Assembly (NCBI RefSeq): GCF_024218795.1
Contig: NZ_CP100402.1
Span: forward strand, 1 to 64,000
Reading direction: 5' to 3'
Length of the DNA stretch: 64,000 nt
From: Halorussus aquaticus
GTDB taxonomy: Archaea > Halobacteriota > Halobacteria > Halobacteriales > Haladaptataceae
Shown: piece by piece, positions 1 through 10,183 of the stretch
Position numbering within the stretch: position 1 is the stretch's first letter
How the letters are laid out: every line of letters starts with the position of its first letter
Made by a program: the position numbers and the translations under genes
The notes under the pieces: generated by a model
What the model saw: the letters and a program-made list of their open reading frames with translations, nothing else
Database searches by the model: none
What the model was told of the DNA's origin: nothing

Positions 1-1
1 C

Positions 2-2959
2 GCGGGCTACCTCGGTGGTGACATCACCGACGCCGAAAACACGACCGACGATGTGGGCGACGGTGAGACCGCCGCAGGGTGGCACGATTACGGACCGTCG
101 GATACCACCATGTCTGTGAACCCGGATGACTCGTGGCGGCCGCGACCGATTATCTACGGCCGGGCCGTCGTCGAATACGAAGTCTTCCGAACGACTGCTG
201 GCAATGTCCAACCAGACCCCAATGAAATTCGGGAAGACCTCGACAAGTATCTCGGACGGTACGAAGCAACAGACGACCCCGAGTTTGCGCTTGTCAGGAA
301 AGCTGGCCGGAGTCTCGGTGGTCTCTACGGGAGGGCGCGAAAACGCGACGACGACGACCTCGCCAGTGCCATCTACAAGGTTGGCGTCAAATGGCTCCTC
401 ACAGACGGCGTAAACGACCAGCTCGCCATCTCGGACGAGATGGATGACGACGAAGTCGCCCGCCGGACTGATTTGTTCGTTCGCACGATACGGACGCTCC
501 TGTCTCACGACGTTCCCGTTCCGGCGACCATTTTCGAGCAAAACACTGCGCAATTCCTTCACGGTGCCCAAATTGAAGCCGACCGAGCAGAGACAACCCC
601 GGTTACTGTCATCGAGAACTTGTTCGCGTACGCGCTAACGAACAGTCGAGACATAGGTCCCGAACAGTTAACGGCACTCCAGTCACTACTCCCGGAACTC
701 GCCGCCGCGTGCAACAAGGGGTTTGACGCAAACCTCGGCCAGTTTCTGGAGAACGTGTATGCGATGGCGCTCTCGAAGCTTGCGAACAAGTCGGTGAATC
801 CGAACGGGGAGGCGGTCGCAGAGTGGGTGGACGAACTGGAGGAGCGAGCGGAAGCGATGGCGGGCCACGATGACGCCCACAACGACCCGGCGGGGCAGTT
901 TCTGGAGAACGTGTATGCGATGGCGCTCTCGAATCTCGTAGATAAGTCAGCGACCCCGGACGGGGAAGCGGTCACAGAGTGGGTGGACGAACTGGAGGAG
1001 CGAGCGGAAGCGATGGCGGGCCGCGACGACGCCCACAACGACCCGGCGGGGCAATTTCTGGCGAACCTGTACGCGATGGCACTCTCGAAGCTCGCGGACA
1101 AGTCGGCGAATCCGAACGAGGAGGCGGTCACAGAGTGGGTGGACGAACTGGAGGAGCGAGCGGAAGCGATGGCGGGCCGCGATGACGCCCACGACCTCCC
1201 GGCAAGGCAGCTTTTGGAAAACCTGTACGCGATGGCACTCTCGAAGCTCGCGGACAAGTCGGCGACCCCGGACGGGGAGGCTGTTACCGAGTGGGTGGAC
1301 CACATCGCGGAACAGGTGGGCGAGGTGGCGGCCAGCGACACCCATTCCAAGCCGCAGGCAGAGTTCGTCGCGTGGACCTACGGGTTCGGTGTGGCACGAG
1401 TTCTCCCGGGCGATAGCGAGAGGCCGACGGTGTGGGGGCAGACACTCGCCGACCATACAGTCAATATACTACCCGACTCGGAACTCGACACCTTCTATGA
1501 CGCGGCACGCATCGGACTGATGCAGGAACCAAACTTCGACGGGCTACCGTGGCTAGTTGGCGACGTTCTCGACCGGACGGTTGCGGCGGAGTCGCCGGTT
1601 GGTGAGTCCCGCGACCAGCGAGTAGAACTGGTCGGTGGACTTGTCGCGGACATCGCTGAAGGATTCTGGTCGTTGGGACAACACGACAGTTTCGAGTCGG
1701 ACGTGTTCCGCGCTCTGACAGCGCGTGTCGGCGCGGTGGCGAGTACGAACGTCGAGTTTTTCCACGATTTGGCGAGTCGAGTGGCTGACAGTCTCGCAGA
1801 CACCGATACCGACGACGCTGACACGGGTGTCGGGGCGTCTGGGGCGTGGCTGGCGCGAATCTACCCCGCGGCGCTCGTGGCCGTCGCCGACGCCGACTCG
1901 GCTACGTCAGATGACCTCAACACCGTCTACGAACAAGGCCGAGATGCACTCGCAGACGCGAGCAGGAAGGTAGTGGCGGAGTACCACGCGCGGGCACTTG
2001 GCAGGGTTCCACGGGATGCCGTGGCGGATTGGCACGACCGAGCGGCCACCCGTGCGTGCGACGACCTCGGCGCTGACGCGCCTACGGCTCTTTACCGAGT
2101 TGGTCTCCAGCACGTCCGCAACGGAAACGGCAGGACAGCGATGGCGTGTCTCGCGGGCGTCTGGCGTGCCCGAGACGCACTCGGCAACGAATCGGCCGTC
2201 ACTGAGAGAATAGGCGTCGGCTATGCTGCACACCTCGCACTCGATATCAGTGACGCTGATGTGGACGAAGCCGTTCTCGACGCGCTTCCGGACGAGACGA
2301 ACGACCACCCTGCGGCAGTTCAGGCGGTCGCCGCCGTTCTCGACGACCGCGACCCAGTTGTAACGCCCGACGAACTACGCGCGGACATCAACCCCGATGC
2401 CGACAGTCATTCGCTCGCTGACCTCGAAACGCTCGCCTACAGCGACCTGCTGGAAGCACTTACCCGGACGCCGCGCGACGACTACGAAACCGCCCTTGAA
2501 CTTATCGCCCACGACGGTGACGCTGAGACCGTTGTTTCGAGACTCCGTAGCGTTTGGGAGGCACGCGATGAGGTTGAGGAGGACAGTGACGACTATGTGG
2601 CGGTTCTCTCGGGTGGTGTCTTGCTCGCCGCTCATGCGCTGGTTGTTGGCCCGGACGTAATCGACGCTGACCCAGACGTTATTCGCGAGACTGTCGCTCC
2701 GCACCGTGACCGGCTCTCGAACTCGGTTCGGACGCTCTTCGCGTACCTTGCTGACGACGCGCCGGACGCCGACCCTGAAGCGATGGCAGAGCGAGCCGAT
2801 ACCGACAACCCCGAGGTCGAGGATCTCGAAACATTCGCTGTCGCGGCTGTGCTCGGTTTGGCGATGCGTCACGATGAGGAAGCGCAGGGCGACGAAACAG
2901 AAGGCTCGGACGCGACCGCCGAGACGGATTCGACCGTCCGCGACGATTCTAGGGATTGA
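2..2959 (+). CDS. Long repeat-containing haloarchaeal protein, 5' end outside window
   Basis: The reading frame is open from base 2 with no convincing start. The first possible start is a GTG at 53, so this is most likely the 3' part of a longer gene. The visible part is about 985 residues, very acidic, and has no recognisable enzyme motif, signal peptide or membrane segment. Residues around 230-435 are four tandem copies of a 52-residue unit with the core LENVYAMALSKLA and WVDELEERAEAMAG. The rest looks like a helical-repeat scaffold. It ends next to a CRISPR locus but on the opposite strand from array 1. I do not recognise the function. A zinc-ribbon-like sequence lies in another frame just after the stop and may be a lost C-terminus. 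Confidence 0.75.
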   Translation, partial: AGYLGGDITDAENTTDDVGDGETAAGWHDYGPSDTTMSVNPDDSWRPRPIIYGRAVVEYEVFRTTAGNVQPDPNEIREDLDKYLGRYEATDDPEFALVRKAGRSLGGLYGRARKRDDDDLASAIYKVGVKWLLTDGVNDQLAISDEMDDDEVARRTDLFVRTIRTLLSHDVPVPATIFEQNTAQFLHGAQIEADRAETTPVTVIENLFAYALTNSRDIGPEQLTALQSLLPELAAACNKGFDANLGQFLENVYAMALSKLANKSVNPNGEAVAEWVDELEERAEAMAGHDDAHNDPAGQFLENVYAMALSNLVDKSATPDGEAVTEWVDELEERAEAMAGRDDAHNDPAGQFLANLYAMALSKLADKSANPNEEAVTEWVDELEERAEAMAGRDDAHDLPARQLLENLYAMALSKLADKSATPDGEAVTEWVDHIAEQVGEVAASDTHSKPQAEFVAWTYGFGVARVLPGDSERPTVWGQTLADHTVNILPDSELDTFYDAARIGLMQEPNFDGLPWLVGDVLDRTVAAESPVGESRDQRVELVGGLVADIAEGFWSLGQHDSFESDVFRALTARVGAVASTNVEFFHDLASRVADSLADTDTDDADTGVGASGAWLARIYPAALVAVADADSATSDDLNTVYEQGRDALADASRKVVAEYHARALGRVPRDAVADWHDRAATRACDDLGADAPTALYRVGLQHVRNGNGRTAMACLAGVWRARDALGNESAVTERIGVGYAAHLALDISDADVDEAVLDALPDETNDHPAAVQAVAAVLDDRDPVVTPDELRADINPDADSHSLADLETLAYSDLLEALTRTPRDDYETALELIAHDGDAETVVSRLRSVWEARDEVEEDSDDYVAVLSGGVLLAAHALVVGPDVIDADPDVIRETVAPHRDRLSNSVRTLFAYLADDAPDADPEAMAERADTDNPEVEDLETFAVAAVLGLAMRHDEEAQGDETEGSDATAETDSTVRDDSRD
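737..1360 (+). repeat. Four tandem 156-bp in-frame repeats
   Basis: Units begin near 737, 893, 1049 and 1205, exactly 156 bp (52 codons) apart. Copies 2 and 3 are the closest; copy 4 diverges in its last third. The period is a multiple of three and the differences keep the frame, so copy number could change without breaking the gene. Confidence 0.85.
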
Positions 2960-3029
2960 CGTTGCCGATTGTCCGGAATGCGGTGGCGAGACGAGTGGGG
3001 AGGGCGTCGTCTGTTGGCGGTGCCACTAA
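2949..3029 (+). other. Zinc-ribbon-like C-terminus in a shifted frame
   Basis: Just past the upstream stop, another frame reads CPECGG followed after eight residues by CWRCH and a stop. This is a typical CxxC...CxxC zinc ribbon. No start codon lies in the short open stretch. It is probably the original C-terminus of the preceding protein, cut off by a one- or two-base shift near 2950. A chance frame is possible but unlikely with four well-spaced cysteines. Confidence 0.4.
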
Positions 3030-3404
3030 ATGGCGTTCGCCGACCCCGACGCGGAGACCGTGCGCGTCAAGACTGACGTGGAGCAGGCCCTCACGGGCCT
3101 GTAGGTTGGTCTCGCTGGTTCGAGAGGCACCTGCTGTTGGCGTGGTCGGGAGTTGCACGACAGCCATTGTGTCACCGTCTACACGCATCGCACCGCCGGG
3201 TACGACCAGTGGAACCTCCCACGGGTCTACTGTCGAGACTCTAACGGTGGTGAGATCGAGACGCCCACGCTCGGGACGGTTGAGGTTGTCGTGACTGCCT
3301 TCCTTGGGGTGATGCAAATGGCGACTTCCCAGACGACTCGGTTGGCATTGACGGGTGTCGAACTAGAGGAGTACAGCGGTTCGGACGACGGAAGCGAGAG
3401 GTAG
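3030..3404 (+). pseudogene. Decayed small ORF with in-frame TAG
   Basis: An ATG at 3030 opens a frame of 24 residues that stops at TAG 3102-3104. It then continues in the same frame to 3404 with protein-like sequence (RELHDSHCVTVYTHRTAGYD, QWNLPRVYCRD). Cys-Cys-Trp-Arg near 3132 and a later Cys-Arg-Asp look like remains of a zinc-binding protein with damaged cysteine spacing. The reading is inference from coding-like composition; I cannot name the family. Confidence 0.45.
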
Positions 3405-3510
3405 TGGACGAAGGCTCAGAACTGCTACTCTATCGCTGTTCTTTTTCGTTCGGTATTTAACCTCGGTGGAACCGGCCGAGATATCTCGCTAACCAATGAA
3501 TCGAGTACTT

Positions 3511-3669
3511 TTATATCGTACACAAGCGACCGTCATAGACCCCGCCTTTCTGCTTCAGTTGCTCAATTCTGATGTCGACTTCTGAAGCAGCCATCCAGAG
3601 CTTCGTCGCATAGCCTCGGACCAGTTTGACCGGAACACCATCCTCGTTCTTCTGCTCAAACTTGGACAT
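3511..3669 (-). CDS. Small 52-residue hypothetical protein at the distal end of CRISPR array 1
   Basis: An ATG at 3669 reads 52 codons to a TGA at 3511. The product is small, has no membrane segment, and contains GYATKLWMAASEVDIRIEQL, a likely amphipathic helix. It starts 11 bases beyond the last, degenerate repeat of array 1 and lies on the same strand as the array transcript, so it could be transcribed with the array. I do not recognise a family. The coding composition is reasonable but the call is uncertain at this length. Confidence 0.4.
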   Translation of the reverse strand: MSKFEQKNEDGVPVKLVRGYATKLWMAASEVDIRIEQLKQKGGVYDGRLCTI

Positions 3670-3680
3670 ACGCTTCTTGA

Positions 3681-6600
3681 GCTTCAACCCCACAAGGGTA
3701 CGTCTGGAACCCCTGACATAAAGCGTCCCACATCTCGGGGAGTTCGCTTCAACCACATAAGGGTACATCTGGAACTCGGGTCCTGGGCGCTGATACGCAC
3801 GATATTCGGCTTGCTTCAACCCCATAAGGGTGCATCTGGAACACGCGTCCGTTCGAGGCTGACGAGGACACGCTCCGCGGCGGGCTTCAACCCCACAAGG
3901 GTGCATCTGGAACGGCGGAGGTCCTCGAACACGTCGAGGAACTGGAGCTTCAACCCCACAAGGGTGCATCTGGAACTCCCCGAGTCGATTTCGACCTGAA
4001 GGCCGATGCTGCTTCAACCCCACAAGGGTGCATCTGGAACCGCGTCAGAACCGAGGGCAAAGGAACTCGTCGGCGCTTCAACCCCACAAGGGTGCATCTG
4101 GAACCCGGGAGGACGCCGAGAATGGACCCGAGCGCCGCGCTTCAACCCCACAAGGGTGCATCTGGAACGGGTTGACGGTGCTGCCGTCGTTCGGGTTCTC
4201 TATCTGCTTCAACCCCACAAGGGTGCATCTGGAACGCTCGTCCGCCGCGTCGTGATCGAGGCTCACGCGCTCGCTTCAACCCCACAAGGGTGCATCTGGA
4301 ACCGTTCTTCCTCCTGATAGCATTAAGTACTGGCGTGTGCTTCAACCCCACAAGGGTGCATCTGGAACACAGTGTTTATAAACGGGAGTGCGACGGACCC
4401 GACGCTTCAACCCCACAAGGGTGCATCTGGAACGGTGTGGGTCCACGCAGAGACGCCAGCAGTCAGCGCTTCAACCCCACAAGGGTGCATCTGGAACCCC
4501 GCAACTCGTCGGCGTCACAACGCTACTCATGCTTCAACCCCACAAGGGTGCATCTGGAACCGTGAAACGCGACGGAAGTCAGTACGCGCTCGACGCTTCA
4601 ACCCTACAAGGGTGCATCTGGAACCAAGCTGCTCACTTGTTTGCCCCGGTTTGTTCACGGCGCTTCAACCCCACAAGGGTGCATCTGGAACCAGACTCCT
4701 CGTAGGCGGCGTCGATTCGGGATTGCTTCAACCCCACAAGGGTGCATCTGGAACAGCAAGGTCGAACTCGCGTCGTGGCACTCGGATTCGCTTCAACCCC
4801 ACAAGGGTGCATCTGGAACAGCAAGGTCGAACTCGCGTCGTGGCACTCGGATTCGCTTCAACCCCACAAGGGTGCATCTGGAACGGTGATAATCTGGGTG
4901 ATTCCGTGGCTATGATAGATGCTTCAACCCCACAAGGGTGCATCTGGAACCGCGGTCCGGTTCACCGTGGCATTGAGAGCCTGAGCTTCAACCCCACAAG
5001 GGTGTATCTGGAACGACACCACTCAGGGTTTCGGGGTTCAGGACCAGCTGGACGCTTCAACCCCACAAGGGTGCATCTGGAACCGACTGGATAATCGACC
5101 TATGAGCGGGGCGATGTGGCTTCAACCCCACAAGGGTGCATCTGGAACTCGGCTTCGCGGCTTCCGTCTCACGTTCGCCGACGCCGCTTCAACCCCACAA
5201 GGGTGCATCTGGAACCGGGCCTCAGCCACCATGTCGCGGTTCTCGGCTTCGCTTCAACCCCACAAGGGTGCATCTGGAACCGGGCCTCAGCCACCATGTC
5301 GCGGTTCTCGGCTTCGCTTCAACCCCACAAGGGTGCATCTGGAACCGGTTCACCTCGGTATGAAGTGGCACGTTCCATGAAGCTTCAACCCCACAAGGGT
5401 GCATCTGGAACACCGTCACCGATCAAGATACCGTCGTCCGTTATCTCGCTTCAACCCCACAAGGGTGCATCTGGAACAATTAGAAAACGGTGAGCGAAAA
5501 CCGTGTGAGCAATGCTTCAACCCCACAAGGGTGCGTCTGGAACGACGCCGCTTTCTGGCCAACCCGTTCGCCGTCCATGCTTCAACCCCACAAGGGTGCG
5601 TCTGGAACGCGAACCCCGCACCGGAGACAAAGCCGAGTTATTCCGCTTCAACCCCACAAGGGTGCGTCTGGAACCGGAGATAATCGCCCCGTTCACCGGG
5701 CTGGCCGCTAGCTTCAACCCCACAAGGGTGCGTCTGGAACAAGATGTAGTTCGGGGACCAGAGCAAATTCACGATGCTTCAACCCCACAAGGGTGCGTCT
5801 GGAACGAAACACCAACGACACTCCCTCCGGTTCTCCCCGGAGCTTCAACCCCACAAGGGTGCGTCTGGAACGAAACACCAACGACACTCCCTCCGGTTCT
5901 CCCCGGAGCTTCAACCCCACAAGGGTGCGTCTGGAACTACCTGACGTTGGTTGGCCTTGGTGCGTTCCTCATGCTTCAACCCCACAAGGGTGCGTCTGGA
6001 ACCTTCGGTGCTGATGGGTCGTTCCCGACTCAAATTCTGCTTCAACCCCACAAGGGTGCGTCTGGAACACGTCCGTGATCTCGTAGCCCCACCACTCGCC
6101 CGTGCTTCAACCCCACAAGGGTGCGTCTGGAACTCCCCGAGGACGAAATCGTGGACGCTGCCGAGAAGCTTCAACCCCACAAGGGTGCGTCTGGAACCGG
6201 AGTGACGGTAACACCCCGGCGAAAGTGAAAGGGGCTTCAACCCCACAAGGGTGCGTCTGGAACTCCACCTCTGTCTCGAACCCCTCGATGGCCTGTTCGC
6301 TTCAACCCCACAAGGGTGCGTCTGGAACGGGATTCCTCCCACTTGGGTAGATGCACTACCCACGCTTCAACCCCACAAGGGTGCGTCTGGAACGAGGCCG
6401 TCGTTCGGGTCGACGCCGTCGACGCGCAGGCTTCAACCCCACAAGGGTGCGTCTGGAACACGTTGATAGAAGACTACTCAGTCGTCCTAGCGCGCTTCAA
6501 CCCCACAAGGGTGCGTCTGGAACCCGGCAGACCGACGAGGTGGTCGCGGTGGTCGAGGCTTCAACCCCACAAGGGTGCGTCTGGAACCGTAGGTCTGCTC

Positions 6601-7111
6601 CTGCTCGTAGAGCGTCTGTTCGCTTCAACCCCACAAGGGTGCGTCTGGAACGGCCAGGAACGGCGTCGCGCTGGCCCAGGAATCGAAGCTTCAACCCCAC
6701 AAGGGTGCGTCTGGAACACGGTGACCGGCGTGACCTTCGGGGACCTCGGAATTGCTTCAACCCCACAAGGGTGCGTCTGGAACGAGCGGGCGGACGGCGA
6801 ACGAATCGAGGTGCTATCGCTTCAACCCCACAAGGGTGCGTCTGGAACCCCACCTCGACGCCGGGTGTCGCCGAAGGCTTGGAGCTTCAACCCCACAAGG
6901 GTGCGTCTGGAACACGGGGTAACGCCTAACCCCTCGCGGCCGGAACTCCGCTTCAACCCCACAAGGGTGCGTCTGGAACCGAGCGCGTTCACGGGTTCCT
7001 GCGCGGCGTCGTAGTCGCTTCAACCCCACAAGGGTGCGTCTGGAACCGCGCGTAGAAGTCCGAGGGAGCGAACGCGACCACGCTTCAACCCCACAAGGGT
7101 GCGTCTGGAAC
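3681..7111 (-). CRISPR. CRISPR array 1, 53 repeats, 52 spacers
   Basis: Repeats are 30 bp. In crRNA orientation (minus strand) each reads GTTCCAGAYGCACCC followed by TTGTGGGGTTGAAGC. Spacers are 34-37 bp. The leader is at the high-coordinate end, since repeats there are perfect and those at 3681, 3746 and 3813 carry changes. From 5514 to 7111 (25 repeats) the variable base gives ACGC; from 3681 to 5477 (28 repeats) it gives ATGC except in the degenerate terminal repeat. Three spacers occur twice in succession (4755/4820, 5216/5281, 5806/5872). The array lies downstream of cas3 in the same direction. ORFs called here are repeat translations, not genes. Confidence 0.98.
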
Positions 7112-7210
7112 CATGCCGGAATCACCGGCTACACGTGTTCTCGTTGGCGAACCCATACAAGTGTTTCCGTCGACCTCCAATTCCCCCTGAACCCCCAGGG
7201 GGTCGACGGA
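7112..7210 (-). promoter_or_regulatory. CRISPR leader 1
   Basis: These 99 bases are nearly identical to leaders 2 and 3. In crRNA orientation the leader has an outer inverted repeat (TCCGTCGACC ... GGTCGACGGA), then AAACACTTGTATG, then a small palindrome GCCGGTGATTCCGGC and CATG touching the first repeat. It begins 16 bases after the cas3 stop codon, so array 1 may receive both leader-initiated and operon read-through transcription. Confidence 0.8.
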
Positions 7211-7225
7211 GTGACAGCCGGATAG

Positions 7226-10177
7226 TTATCGATGGATTCGACTCGATGGGCCACCGCCATCGTCAGCGACGAATCCGCCGCCGTCGAGTTTGTACGCGCC
7301 GTATCCTTCCGTTCCGTAGTGAACGAATACGTCGATACCGTCACTATCGGTCCGTGCGGAACGGTCGGCAGTAACGTGAGTCGGCAGGGACTCTTCGAGA
7401 TCTCGAACCGGAATGGACACGCGAAGATCCGCGAGGTCAGCGAGTTGACTGAAGCCCTCGCTTGCGTGCTGTTGGAATGCATCGCCGAGGTCGTCTAGAC
7501 GCTGTTCGTCTGTTTCGGTGACTGCGACGAGAAGGTCGACGGTTTCGTAGCTGTCGTCGATGAGCGACCGTCGGCCGAGTTCTTCCGCGTTGCTCGCGTC
7601 AATGCATTCGGCTGGTTTCTCGGTTGATAACGAGTGGCTTTCGATGGCTTCGAAGTAGCGCGGAATCGCCTCGTGTTCGAGCGTTACGCTGGAGAGCGTC
7701 ACGCCCTCGCTTTCGCGGCAGTCAAAGAGTATCTCGGCGGCGTCCTGTAGAAGATTTCCGTCGTAGACGTATTCGGACGGCGGCTTCCGGTCTTGTGCAT
7801 CGTCTTCGGACTCGTCGTCCTCGACGGGATCGAGCATCCAGACTGTTACTTTGCCGTTCTCTGGCCCCCACTCGAATGACCGATTGCATCGACCGGCGGT
7901 CTGGACGACGCTGTCGAGCGGTGCGATGTCTCGGTACGCTCGCGCGAAACTGATGTCCACGCCTGCTTCGATGGCTTGCGTCGAGACGAACGCGAACGGG
8001 ACGTTAGCGGTCGAGAGTACGTCGGCGACCGCGATGAGGACGCGTCGGTCAAGCGGGCGGTATCGGGAGTTGAATGTCGCAACGTATCGCCTTCCCGAAC
8101 AATCGCTGGTGGAGTACCACTCGTCGCTATCGATGTTCCTCTCGAAGCCGAGTTCGCGGAGCGTCCGAGCGGCGAGTGCCTCGTGGTCGGGGAGTTCGTC
8201 CGTATCCATATCCACCTCGCGGAGAACGTTCTCGTAGGTCTCGCCGACGTGGGTCGCAGGATGACCGTTCGACAAGAATTCGTTTTCGATGCAGTCGGTT
8301 AGTTCCCGCGAGCTGCCGATGGTGTTGCAGACCGCGAGAACCGAACGTCCGTTGGCTGGCTCGCCAGAAGACGACCGTGTCGCGTCCACGATTTCTGACG
8401 CCGCCGCTTCGTGAGAGAGTGGCGTTCCACCGGAGTTCGATGTGGCTGTCTCGACGGACTCATGGATATCGTAGCGGACGCGTGCGACGGCCTCCGACGC
8501 CTGCCGCTCAAACGACCTCCCATCGCCGAGGGCGTGCGCGGACGGTGCTGTCTCGGACTTGTCCGCATTCGATGCTAACAATGACCGTGTATCGAAGTCT
8601 CCTTCGGTGAACAGGGTCGGTTGAGTCGCGGTCATCGAGATGACGCGAGCGTCGTATTCGTCGATGAGTAGCCGAGTAAGTCGGCGGATCGCATCCCACC
8701 AGCGCTTCGGAAGTGCCTGTGGTTCGTCAAGGACGATAACGGCGTCGCGGAGCGCAGGAAGTTTCAGTCCTTGTCCGTTCGTCGGTCCGGCGAGACTCTC
8801 GAAAAGTTGGACGAACGTCGTGAGAACGACGCCCGACCGCCAACTCTCGCCGAGCAGTTCGGCCTTCGACCAGTTCACGTCCTTCTCGCCGTTGCCGGAC
8901 TCCGGGTCCGTTTCGGCGTCGGTGTACGTCACTGTCTCTACGAGGTAGTGGTGGACGGTGAACGCGTTGCTCCGCGGGTCGGCGTCGAAGATGTCTTCAT
9001 CCTCGAAGATATCGCGTGTTTGTTCGATAATGGACGTGTAGGGGAGTGCGTACACGACCGTCGGTTTCGTGTCTCGGTCGTGCTGGTCTGCGAGCGTGTC
9101 GCGGAGTTCGAATGCGCCCGTGATTCCGGTGAACGTCTTGCCGAGTCCGGTGGGGAGCGTGAGCGTTCCGACTTCGCTATCAGCTAACTCCGGCGCGTTC
9201 GCTCGGACGCGCTGCCGGGCCGCCTCACGGAGGACGTTGAGCGACGCCTCGTCAGTCGGGTCGATGTCGCCCACGTCGATATCGCGGTTGTCATCGCCCT
9301 CGTCCTCGTAGTCCGAGCCGTCCTGAAGCGATTCGATATGGCTCTCCAATCGGTCGAGTTCCAACGTCCGCGGTTCAAGTTTCGCTCGCTCGACCTCGCC
9401 CGCGGCAGTCTTGTCGGCGAACGTCAGCGAACTCCAGAGCCGGGTAATTCGGTCGTAGAGGTCGGTAGGGAGCTGTTCGGAACCGGGTTTCAACGCCTTC
9501 GATCCTGTGCTGACTTCCCGGCGGAGTTCTTCGAGTAGTGTTCCGCTCTCGAACGCGTCGACGAACCCGTCCCACGAGACGATTCCGCCGGACGCCTTCT
9601 CAAGGAGCGTCGCCGCCACGTCACGACTCGGACCGTACGCTTGGACCTGCTCGATTTGCGGTCCGGCCCAATGCCCCTCTTGGTTCTGCTCGCCGTTCAC
9701 CGCTTGGAACGTCGCCTCGGCGAAGTCGGGGAGCCGACCGTGGTGGCGGAGAATCGCACCCCACGCGGCGAGTCGGTCGCGCTCGCTAGCCCCCATCTTG
9801 CCGAGGGCGTAGTACGCCGCGAACGCGCCGAGTCGGGCGTGGTAAGTGTAACGCTGTCGGCCATTCTGCGGATACTCGTCTCGCACATACAACTGGAACG
9901 CAGGTGCGACCTTACCGAAGTCGTGCAACCAGCCCACACACCGCGCGATGTCGGCTTGAAAAAGCTCTTTATTTTCTCCAGTACTGTTTTTATTACCATT
10001 CGATATCTCCGCATTTCTTCCAGAGTTGGCTCGCTGGCTCGCCCCTGTCTCGAACCGACCGAGCCAGACCGTTCGGTCGGCAACCTCCACGGCGTGGTCT
10101 ACCAGCAGTTCGTCACCGCGATCCTCGTCCTCGCGCCGCCGAGAGATTATTTCGTCGGAAAGACGGTCAGCGTTCAT
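7226..10177 (-). CDS. cas3: Cas3 HD nuclease-helicase, type I-B
   Basis: Cas3 is recruited by Cascade and unwinds and degrades target DNA. The 983-residue protein has an N-terminal HD domain with LHDFGK at H85/D86, further histidines in YHARLG (113) and RHHGR (145-146), and a helicase core. The core shows Walker A LPTGLGKT (341-348), DEPQ (484-487), SMTATQP (514-520) and a C-terminal AGRCNRS motif. All key residues are present. It is the last gene of the leftward cas operon, starting 6 bases after cas5 ends, and is followed directly by leader 1. Confidence 0.97.
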   Translation of the reverse strand: MNADRLSDEIISRRREDEDRGDELLVDHAVEVADRTVWLGRFETGASQRANSGRNAEISNGNKNSTGENKELFQADIARCVGWLHDFGKVAPAFQLYVRDEYPQNGRQRYTYHARLGAFAAYYALGKMGASERDRLAAWGAILRHHGRLPDFAEATFQAVNGEQNQEGHWAGPQIEQVQAYGPSRDVAATLLEKASGGIVSWDGFVDAFESGTLLEELRREVSTGSKALKPGSEQLPTDLYDRITRLWSSLTFADKTAAGEVERAKLEPRTLELDRLESHIESLQDGSDYEDEGDDNRDIDVGDIDPTDEASLNVLREAARQRVRANAPELADSEVGTLTLPTGLGKTFTGITGAFELRDTLADQHDRDTKPTVVYALPYTSIIEQTRDIFEDEDIFDADPRSNAFTVHHYLVETVTYTDAETDPESGNGEKDVNWSKAELLGESWRSGVVLTTFVQLFESLAGPTNGQGLKLPALRDAVIVLDEPQALPKRWWDAIRRLTRLLIDEYDARVISMTATQPTLFTEGDFDTRSLLASNADKSETAPSAHALGDGRSFERQASEAVARVRYDIHESVETATSNSGGTPLSHEAAASEIVDATRSSSGEPANGRSVLAVCNTIGSSRELTDCIENEFLSNGHPATHVGETYENVLREVDMDTDELPDHEALAARTLRELGFERNIDSDEWYSTSDCSGRRYVATFNSRYRPLDRRVLIAVADVLSTANVPFAFVSTQAIEAGVDISFARAYRDIAPLDSVVQTAGRCNRSFEWGPENGKVTVWMLDPVEDDESEDDAQDRKPPSEYVYDGNLLQDAAEILFDCRESEGVTLSSVTLEHEAIPRYFEAIESHSLSTEKPAECIDASNAEELGRRSLIDDSYETVDLLVAVTETDEQRLDDLGDAFQQHASEGFSQLADLADLRVSIPVRDLEESLPTHVTADRSARTDSDGIDVFVHYGTEGYGAYKLDGGGFVADDGGGPSSRIHR

Positions 10178-10183
10178 CAGTAG

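Noticed and set aside
3681-7111. Many ORFs of 60-240 codons on both strands with words such as FNPTRVHLE, LQPHKGASGT and STPQGCVWN
   Set aside because: They are translations of the 30-bp CRISPR repeat in different frames, made possible because repeat plus spacer is often near a multiple of three. The same holds for arrays 2 and 3.
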